DNA of 64,000 nt, from NCBI GenBank assembly GCA_041905785.1, contig JAYRKJ010000025.1:1-64000 (forward strand), in the 5' to 3' direction. Made by a program: the position numbers and the translations under genes. Numbering within the stretch: position 1 is the first letter of the stretch; every line of letters starts with the position of its first letter. Shown in pieces: positions 25,216 through 34,075 of this stretch. Source of the stretch: Roseateles_B sp041905785. GTDB lineage: Bacteria; Pseudomonadota; Gammaproteobacteria; Burkholderiales; Burkholderiaceae_C. The notes under the pieces are model-generated. The model did not search any database and had not been told where the DNA came from. It saw nothing but the letters and a program-made list of their open reading frames with translations.

Positions 25216-25542
25216 TCAGCCCGCCTGCGGGGGCTCCCGGCCCTGGCCGGCTGGGTTCTTGTCCGGCAAACCGCTGCTGAGCAGCACCATGGCCACCACC
25301 GACGCGCCCGGCACCAGCGCCATGACCGCAACCCAGGGCCATACCGAACGGCCGGCGCGGTGCAGGGCCACGCCCACATAGGCCACGTGGGCGATGATGC
25401 TCACCGCCACGCCCAAGCCGCCGAAGATGGCCCGCACCGCGCTGTCGCTTTCCTCGCTGGACACCACCAGCCACAGGCAGACCGCAAAGGCCAGCGCTGC
25501 CAGCATGGCGGACTCAAGAGCGTTCTTGACCTGGTCATTCAT
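25216..25542 (-). CDS. Small three-TM membrane protein of unknown function
   Basis: 108 residues from ATG 25542. Three hydrophobic segments (about residues 12-29, 40-62 and 70-90) and a polar P/G/Q-rich tail. No family recognised. It converges with the DUF3147 gene, and no operon partner is obvious. Confidence 0.6.
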   Translation of the reverse strand: MNDQVKNALESAMLAALAFAVCLWLVVSSEESDSAVRAIFGGLGVAVSIIAHVAYVGVALHRAGRSVWPWVAVMALVPGASVVAMVLLSSGLPDKNPAGQGREPPQAG

Positions 25543-25712
25543 GTCAGCGCGTGGGAAATGGGGTGGAGGGGTGGGGGGATGGCGGGGAATCGGGAACGGG
25601 CGGGGCGCAAGCATACGCGCAATCCCGCCCTTGGATCAAAGGTTTGACACCCGGGAAAGCGCGGAGGCGCCCGGCCGCAGTCGCGCAGGGCGTCCAGCAG
25701 GGCCGTGGCCGC

Positions 25713-26771
25713 TCAGCCCAGCAGCTTCTTCAATGGAGCGGGCAGCGCATAGCGCCCCAGCTCCTCGCGCGCCACCCAGGCCCCATCGCCGGGCTTCACG
25801 GACTGATCCAGCAGCAGGCGGCGCGGATGCAGCACCCAGTCGAAATGCGTCAGCGCGTGCTCGATCCGCGGCAGCGGCTGCGGCGCGGCGGTGGACAGCT
25901 GACGCGCCCGCGCCTCCAGCTGCGTCTCATCCTCGTACAGCGGCAGGCTCCACAGGCCGGCCCAGACGCCCGGCGCAGGCCGCTGCTCCAGCCAGATCCG
26001 CCCCTCATGCTCCAGCCACAGCCACCAATGCTCGCGACGGCTGCGCTTGAGCTTGCGCGTCTTGACGGGGAACAGCGCTGCCTTGCCCAGGCGCTGCGCC
26101 TCGCAAAGGCCCTGGACCGGGCACAGCAGGCATTGCGGCGAGCGGGTGCTGCACAGGCTGGCCCCCAGGTCCATCAGACCCTGGGTGTAGGCCGACATGT
26201 CCGCGGCCCGCTCGGGCAGCAGCGCCTGCGCATGGCGCCAGAGCCGCTTTTCCTGGGCGCTGGAGGCCAGGTCGCCATCGAAGGCCAGCAGCCGCCCCAG
26301 CACGCGCTTCACATTGCCGTCGAGGATGGCCACGCGCTCGTCGAAGCAGAAGGAGGCGATGGCTGCCGCCGTCGAGCGGCCGATGCCGGGCAGCTCGGCC
26401 AAGCCATCGGCACTGCGCGGAAAGGCACCGCCATGCTGTTCGCGCACGGCCTGGGCGCAGCGGTGCAGATTGCGGGCCCGGCTGTAGTAGCCCAGGCCCT
26501 GCCACATGGCCAGCACCTCGTCCAGGTGCGCCTCGGCCAGGGCCTGCACCGTGGGGAAGCGCTCCAGAAAGCGCTGGTAGTAGCCCAGCACGGTGCTCAC
26601 CTGGGTCTGCTGCAGCATGATTTCAGAGAGCCACACGCGGTAGGGATCGCGCGTCTGCTGCCAGGGCAGGGCATGGCGGCCATGCTGGCGCTGCCAGGCC
26701 ACCAGGCGCGGCGCGAAGTCGGGCGCCAGTGCAGCCACGATGGGCTCGAAGGGATCGGGGGAGGCACTCAA
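25713..26771 (-). CDS. mutY: Adenine DNA glycosylase MutY
   Basis: 352 residues from TTG 26771, chosen because it lies just past the mutM stop and gives a normal N-terminus; the longer frame runs through mutM sequence. It removes adenine mispaired with 8-oxoguanine. Visible features: LQQTQVSTVLGYY (catalytic Glu lies just before this), HhH motif ELPGIGRSTAAAI, catalytic Asp in ILDGNVKRV, and the 4Fe-4S ligands CSTRSPQCLLCPVQGLC (C-x6-C-x2-C-x5-C). A NUDIX-like C-terminal domain follows. Directly downstream of mutM, the other 8-oxoG repair glycosylase. Confidence 0.95.
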   Translation of the reverse strand: MSASPDPFEPIVAALAPDFAPRLVAWQRQHGRHALPWQQTRDPYRVWLSEIMLQQTQVSTVLGYYQRFLERFPTVQALAEAHLDEVLAMWQGLGYYSRARNLHRCAQAVREQHGGAFPRSADGLAELPGIGRSTAAAIASFCFDERVAILDGNVKRVLGRLLAFDGDLASSAQEKRLWRHAQALLPERAADMSAYTQGLMDLGASLCSTRSPQCLLCPVQGLCEAQRLGKAALFPVKTRKLKRSRREHWWLWLEHEGRIWLEQRPAPGVWAGLWSLPLYEDETQLEARARQLSTAAPQPLPRIEHALTHFDWVLHPRRLLLDQSVKPGDGAWVAREELGRYALPAPLKKLLG

Positions 26772-26778
26772 GATCGGC

Positions 26779-27597
26779 TCAGGAACGGGTTTGGCAACGA
26801 GGACAGAAAAAGGTCGAGCGCTGGCCCTGCAACATGCGCCGCACCGGCGTGCCGCAGACCCGGCAGTTCTGGCCTTCCCGGCCATAGACCTGGGCCTGCA
26901 TCTGGAAGCTGCCGGCCACGCCGTGGGCGTCCCTGAAGTCGCGCAGGGTCGTGCCGCCGGCCTCCAGGGCCTGGGCCAGCACCTGGCGCACGCTGGCGGC
27001 CAGGCGCTCGGCGCGCGCTCGGCTGAGGCGCCCCGCCGGGCTGGCGGGATGAATGCCGGCCAGGAACAAGGCCTCGCAAGCGTAGATATTGCCCGCACCG
27101 ACCACGATGTCGCCCGCCAGCAGGGCCTGCTTGATGGCCACGCGCCGGCCCTTCAGGCGCTCGTGCAGATAGGCACCGGTAAAGCGCTCGTCAAAAGGCT
27201 CCAGCCCGAGGCCGGCCAGCAGCCGGGACACGGGCGGCTCATCCAGCCCCGGTGACCAGACCACGGCTCCGAAGCGGCGCGGGTCATGCAGACGCAGCAA
27301 GCCGCGGTCGGTCTGCAGATCGAAATGGTCATGAGGGCCCGCCGGCCCGAGATCGCGCCCGAAGGCCAGCGATCCGGACATGCCCAGATGCAGCAGCAGG
27401 CCCTCCTCTCCCACGGGCAGCCAGAGGTACTTGCCGCGGCGCTGGGCCAGTCCGGCCCGCTGCCCCAGCAGCCGCTCAGGCGCGCAGCCCAGCGGCCAGC
27501 GCAGCGGCTTGCCCAGGCGCAGGGACTGCACCGTCGCGCCCAGGATGGCGTCGGCAAAACTGCGGCGGGTGACTTCGACTTCGGGCAGCTCGGGCAT
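26779..27597 (-). CDS. mutM: Formamidopyrimidine-DNA glycosylase MutM (Fpg)
   Basis: 272 residues from the second ATG (27597), since the mature enzyme needs Pro directly after Met: MPELPEVEVTRR. The catalytic Pro and Glu are present, and the C-terminal zinc finger is CRVC-x16-CPRC. Excises 8-oxoguanine and formamidopyrimidines. Eight bases separate its stop from the mutY start, so mutM-mutY form an operon. Confidence 0.97.
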   Translation of the reverse strand: MPELPEVEVTRRSFADAILGATVQSLRLGKPLRWPLGCAPERLLGQRAGLAQRRGKYLWLPVGEEGLLLHLGMSGSLAFGRDLGPAGPHDHFDLQTDRGLLRLHDPRRFGAVVWSPGLDEPPVSRLLAGLGLEPFDERFTGAYLHERLKGRRVAIKQALLAGDIVVGAGNIYACEALFLAGIHPASPAGRLSRARAERLAASVRQVLAQALEAGGTTLRDFRDAHGVAGSFQMQAQVYGREGQNCRVCGTPVRRMLQGQRSTFFCPRCQTRS

Positions 27598-27730
27598 GGG
27601 CGGCATGATACGCAGGCGCGATTCGACATGGCCTGGGCGCGCTGCTCAGGGTGTCCTAAGGGAGGGCGGGCCCGTCATGCCTAGAATGGGTCGGCAGGCC
27701 GCGATGCGGCCGGCGTCCTCTGGAGATTTC

Positions 27731-29521
27731 ATGCCGCGTTCCCCGTTCCTGCAGCTGTCCCCCTCACAGCTGGCCCTGGCCTGCGCCCTGGCGCTGGGCA
27801 CCCTTGCCCTGTCTGCCCGCGCCGACGATGCGGATGCCGGGGACAAGCCCGCCACACCGCCCGCGCTGCCCATCCAGAACTCCAATATGGACGCCCCCAT
27901 GTTCTACCAGCTGCTGGTGGGCGAGATGGAGCTGCGCTCGGGCGAGGTCGGCGTGGCCTACCAGGTGCTGCTGGACGCGGCCCGGCGCACGCAGGACGAG
28001 GCGCTGTACAAGCGCGTCGTGCAGATCGCGCTGCAAGGCCGTGCCGGCGAGCAGGCGCTGGTCGCCGCCAAGGCCTGGCGGGACGGCGTTCCCAGTTCGA
28101 TCGAGGCCCACCAGACCACGCTGCAGCTGCTGGCCCTGCTGAACAAGCCGCAGGAGACGGCCGCGCCGCTGCAAAGCCTGCTGAAGCTGGGCACCGAGCA
28201 GCAGTCGCAGGCCCTGCTGCACTCCCTGCCGGGCCTGTTCACCCGCGCACCCGAGCCGCAAGCCGTGTTGACCGCACTGCAGCCCGCACTGCAGGCCGCG
28301 GCCATGAAACCCGCCCTGCGCCAGAGCGCCCTGCTGTGCGAAGCCCGTCTGCAGTTGGCTGCCGGCCACGCGGCGCCTGCCTGGACGCTCGCCGAGGAGG
28401 TGCTGAAGCAGGACCCGGGCCAGGAAGAAGCCCTGGGGCTGGCCCTGGACCTCATGAACCGAGAGCCGGCGGCCGAAGCGCCCGTGCGCGCCATGCTGGA
28501 CGCCCACCCCGGCAACCACGGCCTGCGCATGGCCTACGCCCGTGCACTGGCCCGCTCGCAGCGGCTGATCGAAGCGGCCGGCGAGTTCCGCCGCCTGACG
28601 GTCGAACAGCCCGATCAACCCACGCCCTGGTACGCACTGGGCTCCATTGAACTGGAACTGCGCCACCCCGAGCGCGCCGAGCCGGCTCTGCAGGCCTTCC
28701 TGAAGAGGCTGGAGGACTCGACCGCCGGCGCCGAACTCAGCGACGCCGGCCGCGACGCCCGCCAGCAAGCCTGGCTGCTGCTCTCGCGCGTGGCCGAGCA
28801 GCGCAAGGATTGGAAGACGGCGCAGGCCTGGCTGGACAAGATCGACGCCGCCGCGCCGCGCGCCGACCTCAGCTATCGCAAGGCCCTGCTGCTGGCCCGC
28901 CAAGGTCATCTGGAGCAGGCGCGCCAGCTCATCCAGGCGCTGCCGGGCGAGACCGACGAGCAGGTCCGCAGCCGCTTCATGGCCGAGTCCCAGCTGCTGC
29001 GCGACATGCAGCAGTGGGCCGCCGCCTACGAGCTGCTGGGGCAGGCCACCGCCCGCCTGCCGGCCGACGCCGACCTGCTGTACGAGCAGGCCATGATGGC
29101 CGAGAAGCTCAACCGTCTGGACGAAATGGAGCAGCAGCTGCGCCGCACCATCGCGATCAGCCCCAGGCACTACCACGCCTACAACGCCCTGGGCTACTCG
29201 CTGGCCGATCGCAAGCTGCGGCTGGACGAGGCCCGCGAGCTCATCGTCAAGGCCCTGAGCCTGGCCCCCAAGGAGCCCGCCATCGTCGACAGCATGGGCT
29301 GGGTGGAGTACCGCCTGGGCCGTCTGCAGGAGGCCGAGCGCTGGCTCGTCCAGGCCTATGCCGCCCGGCCCGACGGTGACGTCGCCGCGCACCTGGGCGA
29401 GGTGCTGTGGCAGTCCGGCCAGAAGGACAAGGCGCGCCAGATCTGGACCGAAGGGCTGCAGCACGAGCCCGGCAACGAGGCCATCCTGGAAACCCGCCAA
29501 CGCCTGCAGGCCGCCCCTTGA
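27731..29521 (+). CDS. Exported tetratricopeptide-repeat protein
   Basis: 596 residues from ATG 27731. A signal peptide (LALACALALGTLALSARA) is followed by a helical array of TPR units along the whole protein, clearest at about residues 440-590 (ALGYSLADRKLRLDEA, MGWVEYRLGRLQEAERWL). This is the Burkholderiales TPR protein that lies upstream of lolB and ispE; a role in envelope assembly is likely but not shown. Its TGA overlaps the TTG start of lolB by 3 bases. Confidence 0.88.
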   Translation: MPRSPFLQLSPSQLALACALALGTLALSARADDADAGDKPATPPALPIQNSNMDAPMFYQLLVGEMELRSGEVGVAYQVLLDAARRTQDEALYKRVVQIALQGRAGEQALVAAKAWRDGVPSSIEAHQTTLQLLALLNKPQETAAPLQSLLKLGTEQQSQALLHSLPGLFTRAPEPQAVLTALQPALQAAAMKPALRQSALLCEARLQLAAGHAAPAWTLAEEVLKQDPGQEEALGLALDLMNREPAAEAPVRAMLDAHPGNHGLRMAYARALARSQRLIEAAGEFRRLTVEQPDQPTPWYALGSIELELRHPERAEPALQAFLKRLEDSTAGAELSDAGRDARQQAWLLLSRVAEQRKDWKTAQAWLDKIDAAAPRADLSYRKALLLARQGHLEQARQLIQALPGETDEQVRSRFMAESQLLRDMQQWAAAYELLGQATARLPADADLLYEQAMMAEKLNRLDEMEQQLRRTIAISPRHYHAYNALGYSLADRKLRLDEARELIVKALSLAPKEPAIVDSMGWVEYRLGRLQEAERWLVQAYAARPDGDVAAHLGEVLWQSGQKDKARQIWTEGLQHEPGNEAILETRQRLQAAP

Positions 29522-30111
29522 TCCCGCGTCAGCGCCCCCGTGCCCGGCGCCTGGCCCTGGCGCTGCTGTGCGCAGCCCTGGCCGCCTGCGCGCATGCGCC
29601 GCTGGGCGCCGACGCGCGCGCCCTGCCCGCCGCAAGCGTGCCGGGCGCGCCAATAGCACCCATATTCAGCGGCAAGCTGAGCGTGCAGATCCCACCTCAA
29701 CCCGGTCGGCGCGTCGCCCAGGGCGGCAGCGGCAGCTTTGAGCTGCTGGGCGACGCCAGCCAGGGCCAGCTGGAGCTGTCCTCGCCCACCGGTTCCCTGC
29801 TCGCCCGTGTGCGCTGGACCCCCACCAGCGTCAGCCTTGAGCGCCCCCAGGAACAGCGCAGTTACGACAGCCTGGACGCCCTGACCCTGGAGCTGCTGGG
29901 GGAGTCGGTGCCCGTCGCCGCCCTTTTCGACTGGCTGCGCGGCCAGCCCTGGGCAGGCGCGCCCGCCGCGCCGCTGCAAGGGCCTTCGGTCGGCTTCGAG
30001 CAACTGGGCTGGCGGGTCGAAACCGATCGCCTGACGGAGGGCGTGCTCCTCGCCACCCAGCTCGCTGCCCCCGCCGCCGTCCTGCGCGTGCGCCTCGCCC
30101 GCGAGGACTGA
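29518..30111 (+). CDS. lolB: Outer membrane lipoprotein LolB
   Basis: 197 residues from TTG 29518, which overlaps the upstream stop (TTGA). A basic N-terminus and hydrophobic run end in the lipobox LAAC. The remaining sequence (FSGKLSVQI, QGQLELSSPTGSLLARV, FDWLRGQPW) matches LolB, the receptor that takes lipoproteins from LolA and inserts them in the outer membrane. It is directly before ispE as in related genomes. Confidence 0.92.
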   Translation: MIPRQRPRARRLALALLCAALAACAHAPLGADARALPAASVPGAPIAPIFSGKLSVQIPPQPGRRVAQGGSGSFELLGDASQGQLELSSPTGSLLARVRWTPTSVSLERPQEQRSYDSLDALTLELLGESVPVAALFDWLRGQPWAGAPAAPLQGPSVGFEQLGWRVETDRLTEGVLLATQLAAPAAVLRVRLARED

Positions 30112-30159
30112 GCCCGCGCCAGGCATACTGCGCCCAGCCCGCCCCCATCGCCCCCAGAC

Positions 30160-31173
30160 ATGCAAGCGCTCTACGACGTCCCGGCTCCGGCCAAACTCAA
30201 CCTCTTCCTGCACGTGGTGGGCAAGCGCCCGGATGGCTACCACCTGCTGGAGTCGGTCTTCGTGCTGGTCGACTGGGCTGACACCCTGCATTTCGAGCGT
30301 CGCGGCGACAGCCTGCTGCAGCGCCATGACCGCGGCGAGGCCCTGCCCGCCGACGATCTCTGCCTGCGCGCCGCACGCCTGCTGCAAGCCGAAAGCGGCT
30401 GCGCAGCCGGTGCGGACATCCACATCGAAAAGCGCCTGCCCAGCGGCGCCGGCATGGGCGGCGGATCCTCTGATGCCGCCTCGACCCTGCTGGCGCTGAA
30501 CCGCCTGTGGGGCCTGAACTGGCCGCTGTCGCGCCTGTTGCCCCTGGGCCTGAAGCTGGGCGCCGACGTGCCCTTCTTCCTCGGCGGCCGCAATGCCTTC
30601 GTGCAGGGCATCGGTGAAGACCTGACCCCCATCGGGCTGGCCGAGCGCACCTACGCCATCGTCAAACCCGACGTCAGCATCCCGACCAAGGAAATTTTTT
30701 GCAGCCCCCTCTTGCAGCGCTCAGAATCTCTGGCTATAGTTGCGGTCTTTCCTGAGCACGGCAGCAAAAAAAGCAGCAAGCAAGGCGGGGACGACAGCAA
30801 GAATGTTGCCCAAGCACTGCAAGATGCAAAAAAATCTGCGCCGCGAGTGGAACTGAACGCTGAAAGTTGTGCTAGAATCGCAGGCTTTCTGGAAATCGAA
30901 AGTAAGTCAGCGCTGATTGATTTACGAAACGATCTGCAGAAACCCGCTGAGCAGTACAGCAGTCAAGTGACGCAGGCCCTCGCCCTGCTCGAATCGAGAT
31001 TCGGCAACAGCCGGATGACAGGTTCAGGCAGCGCAGTGTTCGCTACTGTTCAAGGGAAAGATGGCATGTCGAACCAGCCCATGGCGACATTACCGGAGCT
31101 GCCTCCGGGATGGGTTGGCAAGGTTTGCCGCAGTCTGGTCCAGCACCCGCTGCGCGGATGGGCTGAAGACTGA
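30160..31173 (+). CDS. ispE: 4-diphosphocytidyl-2-C-methyl-D-erythritol kinase IspE, with a ~60-residue insertion
   Basis: 337 residues against about 285 usual. Catalyses the ATP-dependent step of the MEP isoprenoid pathway. GHMP-kinase motifs are intact: APAKLNLFLHV at the N-terminus, the P-loop LPSGAGMGGGSSDAA (about 92-106) and the C-terminal RMTGSGSAVFA. Between IPTKEIF and LRNDLQ is an extra block, about residues 183-243 (bases 30706-30890), rich in K, S, Q and D and of much lower GC than its surroundings. It probably forms a surface loop. The reading frame stays open, so the enzyme is likely functional. Followed by tRNA-Gln and prs. Confidence 0.95.
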   Translation: MQALYDVPAPAKLNLFLHVVGKRPDGYHLLESVFVLVDWADTLHFERRGDSLLQRHDRGEALPADDLCLRAARLLQAESGCAAGADIHIEKRLPSGAGMGGGSSDAASTLLALNRLWGLNWPLSRLLPLGLKLGADVPFFLGGRNAFVQGIGEDLTPIGLAERTYAIVKPDVSIPTKEIFCSPLLQRSESLAIVAVFPEHGSKKSSKQGGDDSKNVAQALQDAKKSAPRVELNAESCARIAGFLEIESKSALIDLRNDLQKPAEQYSSQVTQALALLESRFGNSRMTGSGSAVFATVQGKDGMSNQPMATLPELPPGWVGKVCRSLVQHPLRGWAED

Positions 31174-31211
31174 AGAGTACAAGGGTGCTGCAGCTCTGCA
31201 GTGTCCTGTGT

Positions 31212-31288
31212 AGGGGAGTCGCCAAGTTGGTTAAGGCATCGGATTTTGATTCCGACATGCGAGGGTTCGAGTCCTTCCTCCCCTGCCA
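31212..31288 (+). tRNA. tRNA-Gln(TTG)
   Basis: 77-nt cloverleaf with acceptor AGGGGAG/CTCCCCT, D-stem GCC/GGC, anticodon stem TCGGA/TCCGA, loop TTTTGAT (anticodon TTG), T-arm GAGGG-TTCGAGT-CCTTC, G and encoded CCA. It lies between ispE and prs, the usual Burkholderiales position. Confidence 0.97.
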
Positions 31289-31354
31289 AATTTCATTGCT
31301 TACCTCCCGGACCCGCTGGGTAGGCCACGGGGCCACTGACTCAAAGGATGGCCT

Positions 31355-32317
31355 GTGCTGCTGAATACCGTCCTCTTCACCGGCAACGCAAACCCGGTGC
31401 TCTCCCAAGAAATCGCCACCCATCTGGGTCTGGAACTCGGCAAGGCTTCGGTCGGCCGTTTCTCTGATGGCGAAGTCGCGGTCGAGATCCAGCAAAACGT
31501 CCGCGCCCGCGACGTCTTCGTGATCCAGCCCACCTGCGCGCCCACGAACGACAACCTGATGGAACTGCTGGTGATGGTCGACGCGCTCAAGCGCGCCAGC
31601 GCCCGCCGCATCACCGCCGTCATCCCCTACTTCGGTTATGCCCGGCAGGACCGCCGCCCGCGCTCCACCCGCGTGCCCATCTCGGCCAAGGTCGTCGCCA
31701 ATCTGCTGGAGACCGTGGGCGTCGAGCGCGTGCTGACCATGGACCTGCACGCCGACCAGATCCAGGGCTTCTTCGACATCCCCGTCGACAACATCTACGC
31801 CAGCCCCGTGCTGCTGTCGGACCTCAAGGCCCGCAATTACAGCAACCTGGTGGTGGTGAGCCCCGACGTCGGCGGCGTGGTCCGCGCCCGCGCCCTGGCC
31901 AAGCAGCTGGGCTGCGACCTGGCCATCATCGACAAGCGCCGTCCTGCCGCCAACGTCTCCGAGGTGATGCACGTCATCGGTGACATCGACGGCCGCAACT
32001 GCGTGATCATGGACGACATGATCGACACCGCCGGCACCCTGGTGAAGGCCGCCGAGGTGCTGAAGGACCGCGGCGCCAAGCGCGTGTTTGCCTACTGCAC
32101 CCACCCCATCCTGTCCGGCCCGGCCATCGACCGCATCACGAGCTCGGCCCTGGACGAAGTCATCATCACCAACACCATTCCGCTGTCGGATGCCGCCAAG
32201 GCTTGCGGCAAGATCCGTCAGCTGTCGGTCGCCTTCCTGTTCGCCGAGACCATCCGCCGCATCTCCGACGGTGAGTCGGTGACCTCGCTGTTCTCCGAGC
32301 AGAACAACAATTTCTGA
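31355..32317 (+). CDS. prs: Ribose-phosphate pyrophosphokinase
   Basis: 320 residues from GTG 31355, placed by AAAGGA 7 nt upstream; an ATG at 31348 is out of frame. Makes PRPP for nucleotide, histidine and NAD synthesis and for the cobalamin lower ligand. Features: FSDGEVAVEI, the flexible-loop and ATP residues YFGYARQDRRPR, and the PRPP-binding DDMIDTAGT. It reads on toward rplY, with terminators between them. Confidence 0.97.
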   Translation: MLLNTVLFTGNANPVLSQEIATHLGLELGKASVGRFSDGEVAVEIQQNVRARDVFVIQPTCAPTNDNLMELLVMVDALKRASARRITAVIPYFGYARQDRRPRSTRVPISAKVVANLLETVGVERVLTMDLHADQIQGFFDIPVDNIYASPVLLSDLKARNYSNLVVVSPDVGGVVRARALAKQLGCDLAIIDKRRPAANVSEVMHVIGDIDGRNCVIMDDMIDTAGTLVKAAEVLKDRGAKRVFAYCTHPILSGPAIDRITSSALDEVIITNTIPLSDAAKACGKIRQLSVAFLFAETIRRISDGESVTSLFSEQNNNF

Positions 32318-32326
32318 ACCCGATTG

Positions 32327-32353
32327 GCGGGCGCCCCGCGAGGGAGCGCCCGC
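32327..32353 (+). terminator. Hairpin terminator after prs
   Basis: GCGGGCGC and GCGCCCGC form an 8-bp stem around an 11-nt loop, followed by TTTCTT. First of two tandem hairpins between prs and rplY. Confidence 0.7.
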
Positions 32354-32363
32354 TTTCTTGTGA

Positions 32364-32385
32364 CCGGTCCGCTGGGCCGGTTTTT
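32364..32385 (+). terminator. Rho-independent terminator between prs and rplY
   Basis: CCGGTCC - GCT - GGGCCGG stem (7 bp, one G-T pair) directly followed by TTTTT. A textbook intrinsic terminator, second of the tandem pair. Confidence 0.85.
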
Positions 32386-32453
32386 GTCGGCGGTCATCCG
32401 ACCGCATCACCGGGTGCCTGGTCGCGGGCATCCATCCATTTCTGGAGAAACCT

Positions 32454-33077
32454 ATGAAATTCGTCGCTTTTGAGCGCAAGCTGCAGGGGACCGGAGCGAG
32501 CCGCCGCCTGCGCGTCGCTGGCAAGGTGCCCGGCATCGTTTACGGCGCTGGTGAACCCGCCACCATCGAGCTGGACCACAACGCCCTGTACCACGCCCTG
32601 AAGAAGGAAGCCTTCCACAGCTCCATCCTCGAGATGGAACTGAACGGCGCCGTGACCAAGGTGCTGCTGCGTGACTTCCAGATGCACCCCTACAAGCCGC
32701 AAGTCCAGCACATCGACTTCCAGCGCGTGGATGCCACCACCAAGATCACCAAGAAGGTGCCCCTGCACTTCGTGGGCGAAGCCGAATCCCCGGCCGTCAA
32801 GACCGACAAGTGCACGGTCAACCACGTGATCACCCAGCTGGAAATCACCTGCCTGGCCGAGCAGCTGCCCGAGTTCATCGAAGTGGACCTGAGCAAGCTG
32901 ACCATGGGCCACTCGGTGCACGTGAAGGACCTGGTCGTGGCCGACCACGTCAAGATCGTGACCCACGGCAAGCCCAACCCCGTGATCGCCACGGCCGTGC
33001 CGCCGGTGGTGGAAGAGATCGTCGTGGCTGCGGCTCCCGCTGCCGACGACAAGAAGGGCAAGAAGGGCAAGAAGTAA
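32454..33077 (+). CDS. rplY: 50S ribosomal protein L25 (Ctc form)
   Basis: 207 residues: N-terminal 5S rRNA-binding L25 domain (MKFVAFERKLQGTGASRRLR onward, to about 95) and the longer C-terminal TL5/Ctc domain ending in a lysine-rich tail (DDKKGKKGKK). ATG 32454 has GGAG at a good distance. Followed by an intrinsic terminator at 33098-33123, then pth, its usual neighbour. Confidence 0.96.
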   Translation: MKFVAFERKLQGTGASRRLRVAGKVPGIVYGAGEPATIELDHNALYHALKKEAFHSSILEMELNGAVTKVLLRDFQMHPYKPQVQHIDFQRVDATTKITKKVPLHFVGEAESPAVKTDKCTVNHVITQLEITCLAEQLPEFIEVDLSKLTMGHSVHVKDLVVADHVKIVTHGKPNPVIATAVPPVVEEIVVAAAPAADDKKGKKGKK

Positions 33078-33097
33078 TCCTTCGCCCCTTGCACAAG

Positions 33098-33123
33098 AGC
33101 CCCGCCCCGGCGGGGCTTTTTTT
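33098..33123 (+). terminator. Rho-independent terminator after rplY
   Basis: AGCCCCGCC - CCG/G - GCGGGGCT stem followed by seven T residues. Confidence 0.92.
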
Positions 33124-33205
33124 CGTCCATGCAGGCTGCGGGCGTGACGGTCCTGCGCAGTCGTGAGGATGCTGACGCCCCGCCGTGGCGGGGATAATCC
33201 TGCCC

Positions 33206-33913
33206 ATGATTCGACTCTTTGTAGGCCTGGGCAACCCAGGCCCTGAATACGAGGACACCCGCCACAACGCCGGCTTCTGGTGGATAGACCAGCTCGCGCG
33301 GCGCCTGGGCGGCAGCCTGCAGCTCGACAAGAGCTATTACGGCATGGTGGCCCGCATCAACAATGCCCCTGGCGCAAACGGCCCCATCTGGCTGCTGCAG
33401 CCGCTGACCTATATGAACCTGTCGGGCAAGTCGGTGGCGGCGCTGGCGCGCTTCTTCAAGATCGCCCCCGAGGAAATCCTTGCCATCCATGACGAGCTGG
33501 ACCTCCCGCCCGGAGACATGAAGCTCAAGCAGGGCGGCGGCAACGGCGGCCATAACGGCCTCAAGGACATGCAGGCCCAGCTGGGCTCGGCCAATTTCTG
33601 GCGCCTGCGCTTGGGCATCGGCCATCCGGGCCACAAGGGCGAAGTGGCCGCCTATGTGCTGCGCAGACCGCCGGTCGACGAGCGCATCGCGGTCGAGCAG
33701 TGCATTGCCAAGAGCCTGGACGCCGTGGAGCTGATGCTCAAGGGCGACATGGCCAAGGCCCTGGCCAAGGTGCACGCCAAGCCACCCCGCCCCAAGCCTC
33801 CCAAGCCACCCAGCCCTGCCAGCCCCCCCCAAGCCAGCGCGGCCGATGCGCCCCCGGCCCACGCCTCCTCGGCAGCGCCGCGGGCGCCAGCCCTGGACGA
33901 AAGCAAGACCTGA
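33206..33913 (+). CDS. pth: Peptidyl-tRNA hydrolase with a proline/alanine-rich C-terminal tail
   Basis: 235 residues from ATG 33206. The catalytic domain is complete: VGLGNPGPEYEDTRHNAGF with the catalytic His, PLTYMNLSG, and GGGNGGHNGLKD. It recycles peptidyl-tRNA released by drop-off. Compared with the usual ~195 residues it has a ~45-residue extension made of P, A, K and S (about 190-235), which looks disordered. The extension is GC-rich, in frame, and merges into a repeat-rich region, so it may have arisen by local sequence expansion. Confidence 0.95.
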   Translation: MIRLFVGLGNPGPEYEDTRHNAGFWWIDQLARRLGGSLQLDKSYYGMVARINNAPGANGPIWLLQPLTYMNLSGKSVAALARFFKIAPEEILAIHDELDLPPGDMKLKQGGGNGGHNGLKDMQAQLGSANFWRLRLGIGHPGHKGEVAAYVLRRPPVDERIAVEQCIAKSLDAVELMLKGDMAKALAKVHAKPPRPKPPKPPSPASPPQASAADAPPAHASSAAPRAPALDESKT

Positions 33914-34075
33914 CCCTTTGCGGGCTCACCCCCCCTGTGGATGCACACGATGCACACGATGCGCGCGACGCCACCCCAGCCCAGCGGGCGCCAGCAGGCC
34001 CGCAGCGGCAGCCCAGCATTTGCAGGCCTGTGTGCAGGCACGGGCGGCCCCCATCAGCTGCGCCCACTCCCGGCC

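Noticed and set aside
26772..27098. Longer MutY reaching into mutM
   Set aside because: The additional residues are an out-of-frame reading of mutM; the MutY family begins near residue 1 of the TTG 26771 start.
31348..31354. ATG 31348 as start of prs
   Set aside because: It is out of frame with the PRPP synthetase sequence; GTG 31355 is in frame with AAAGGA at proper distance.
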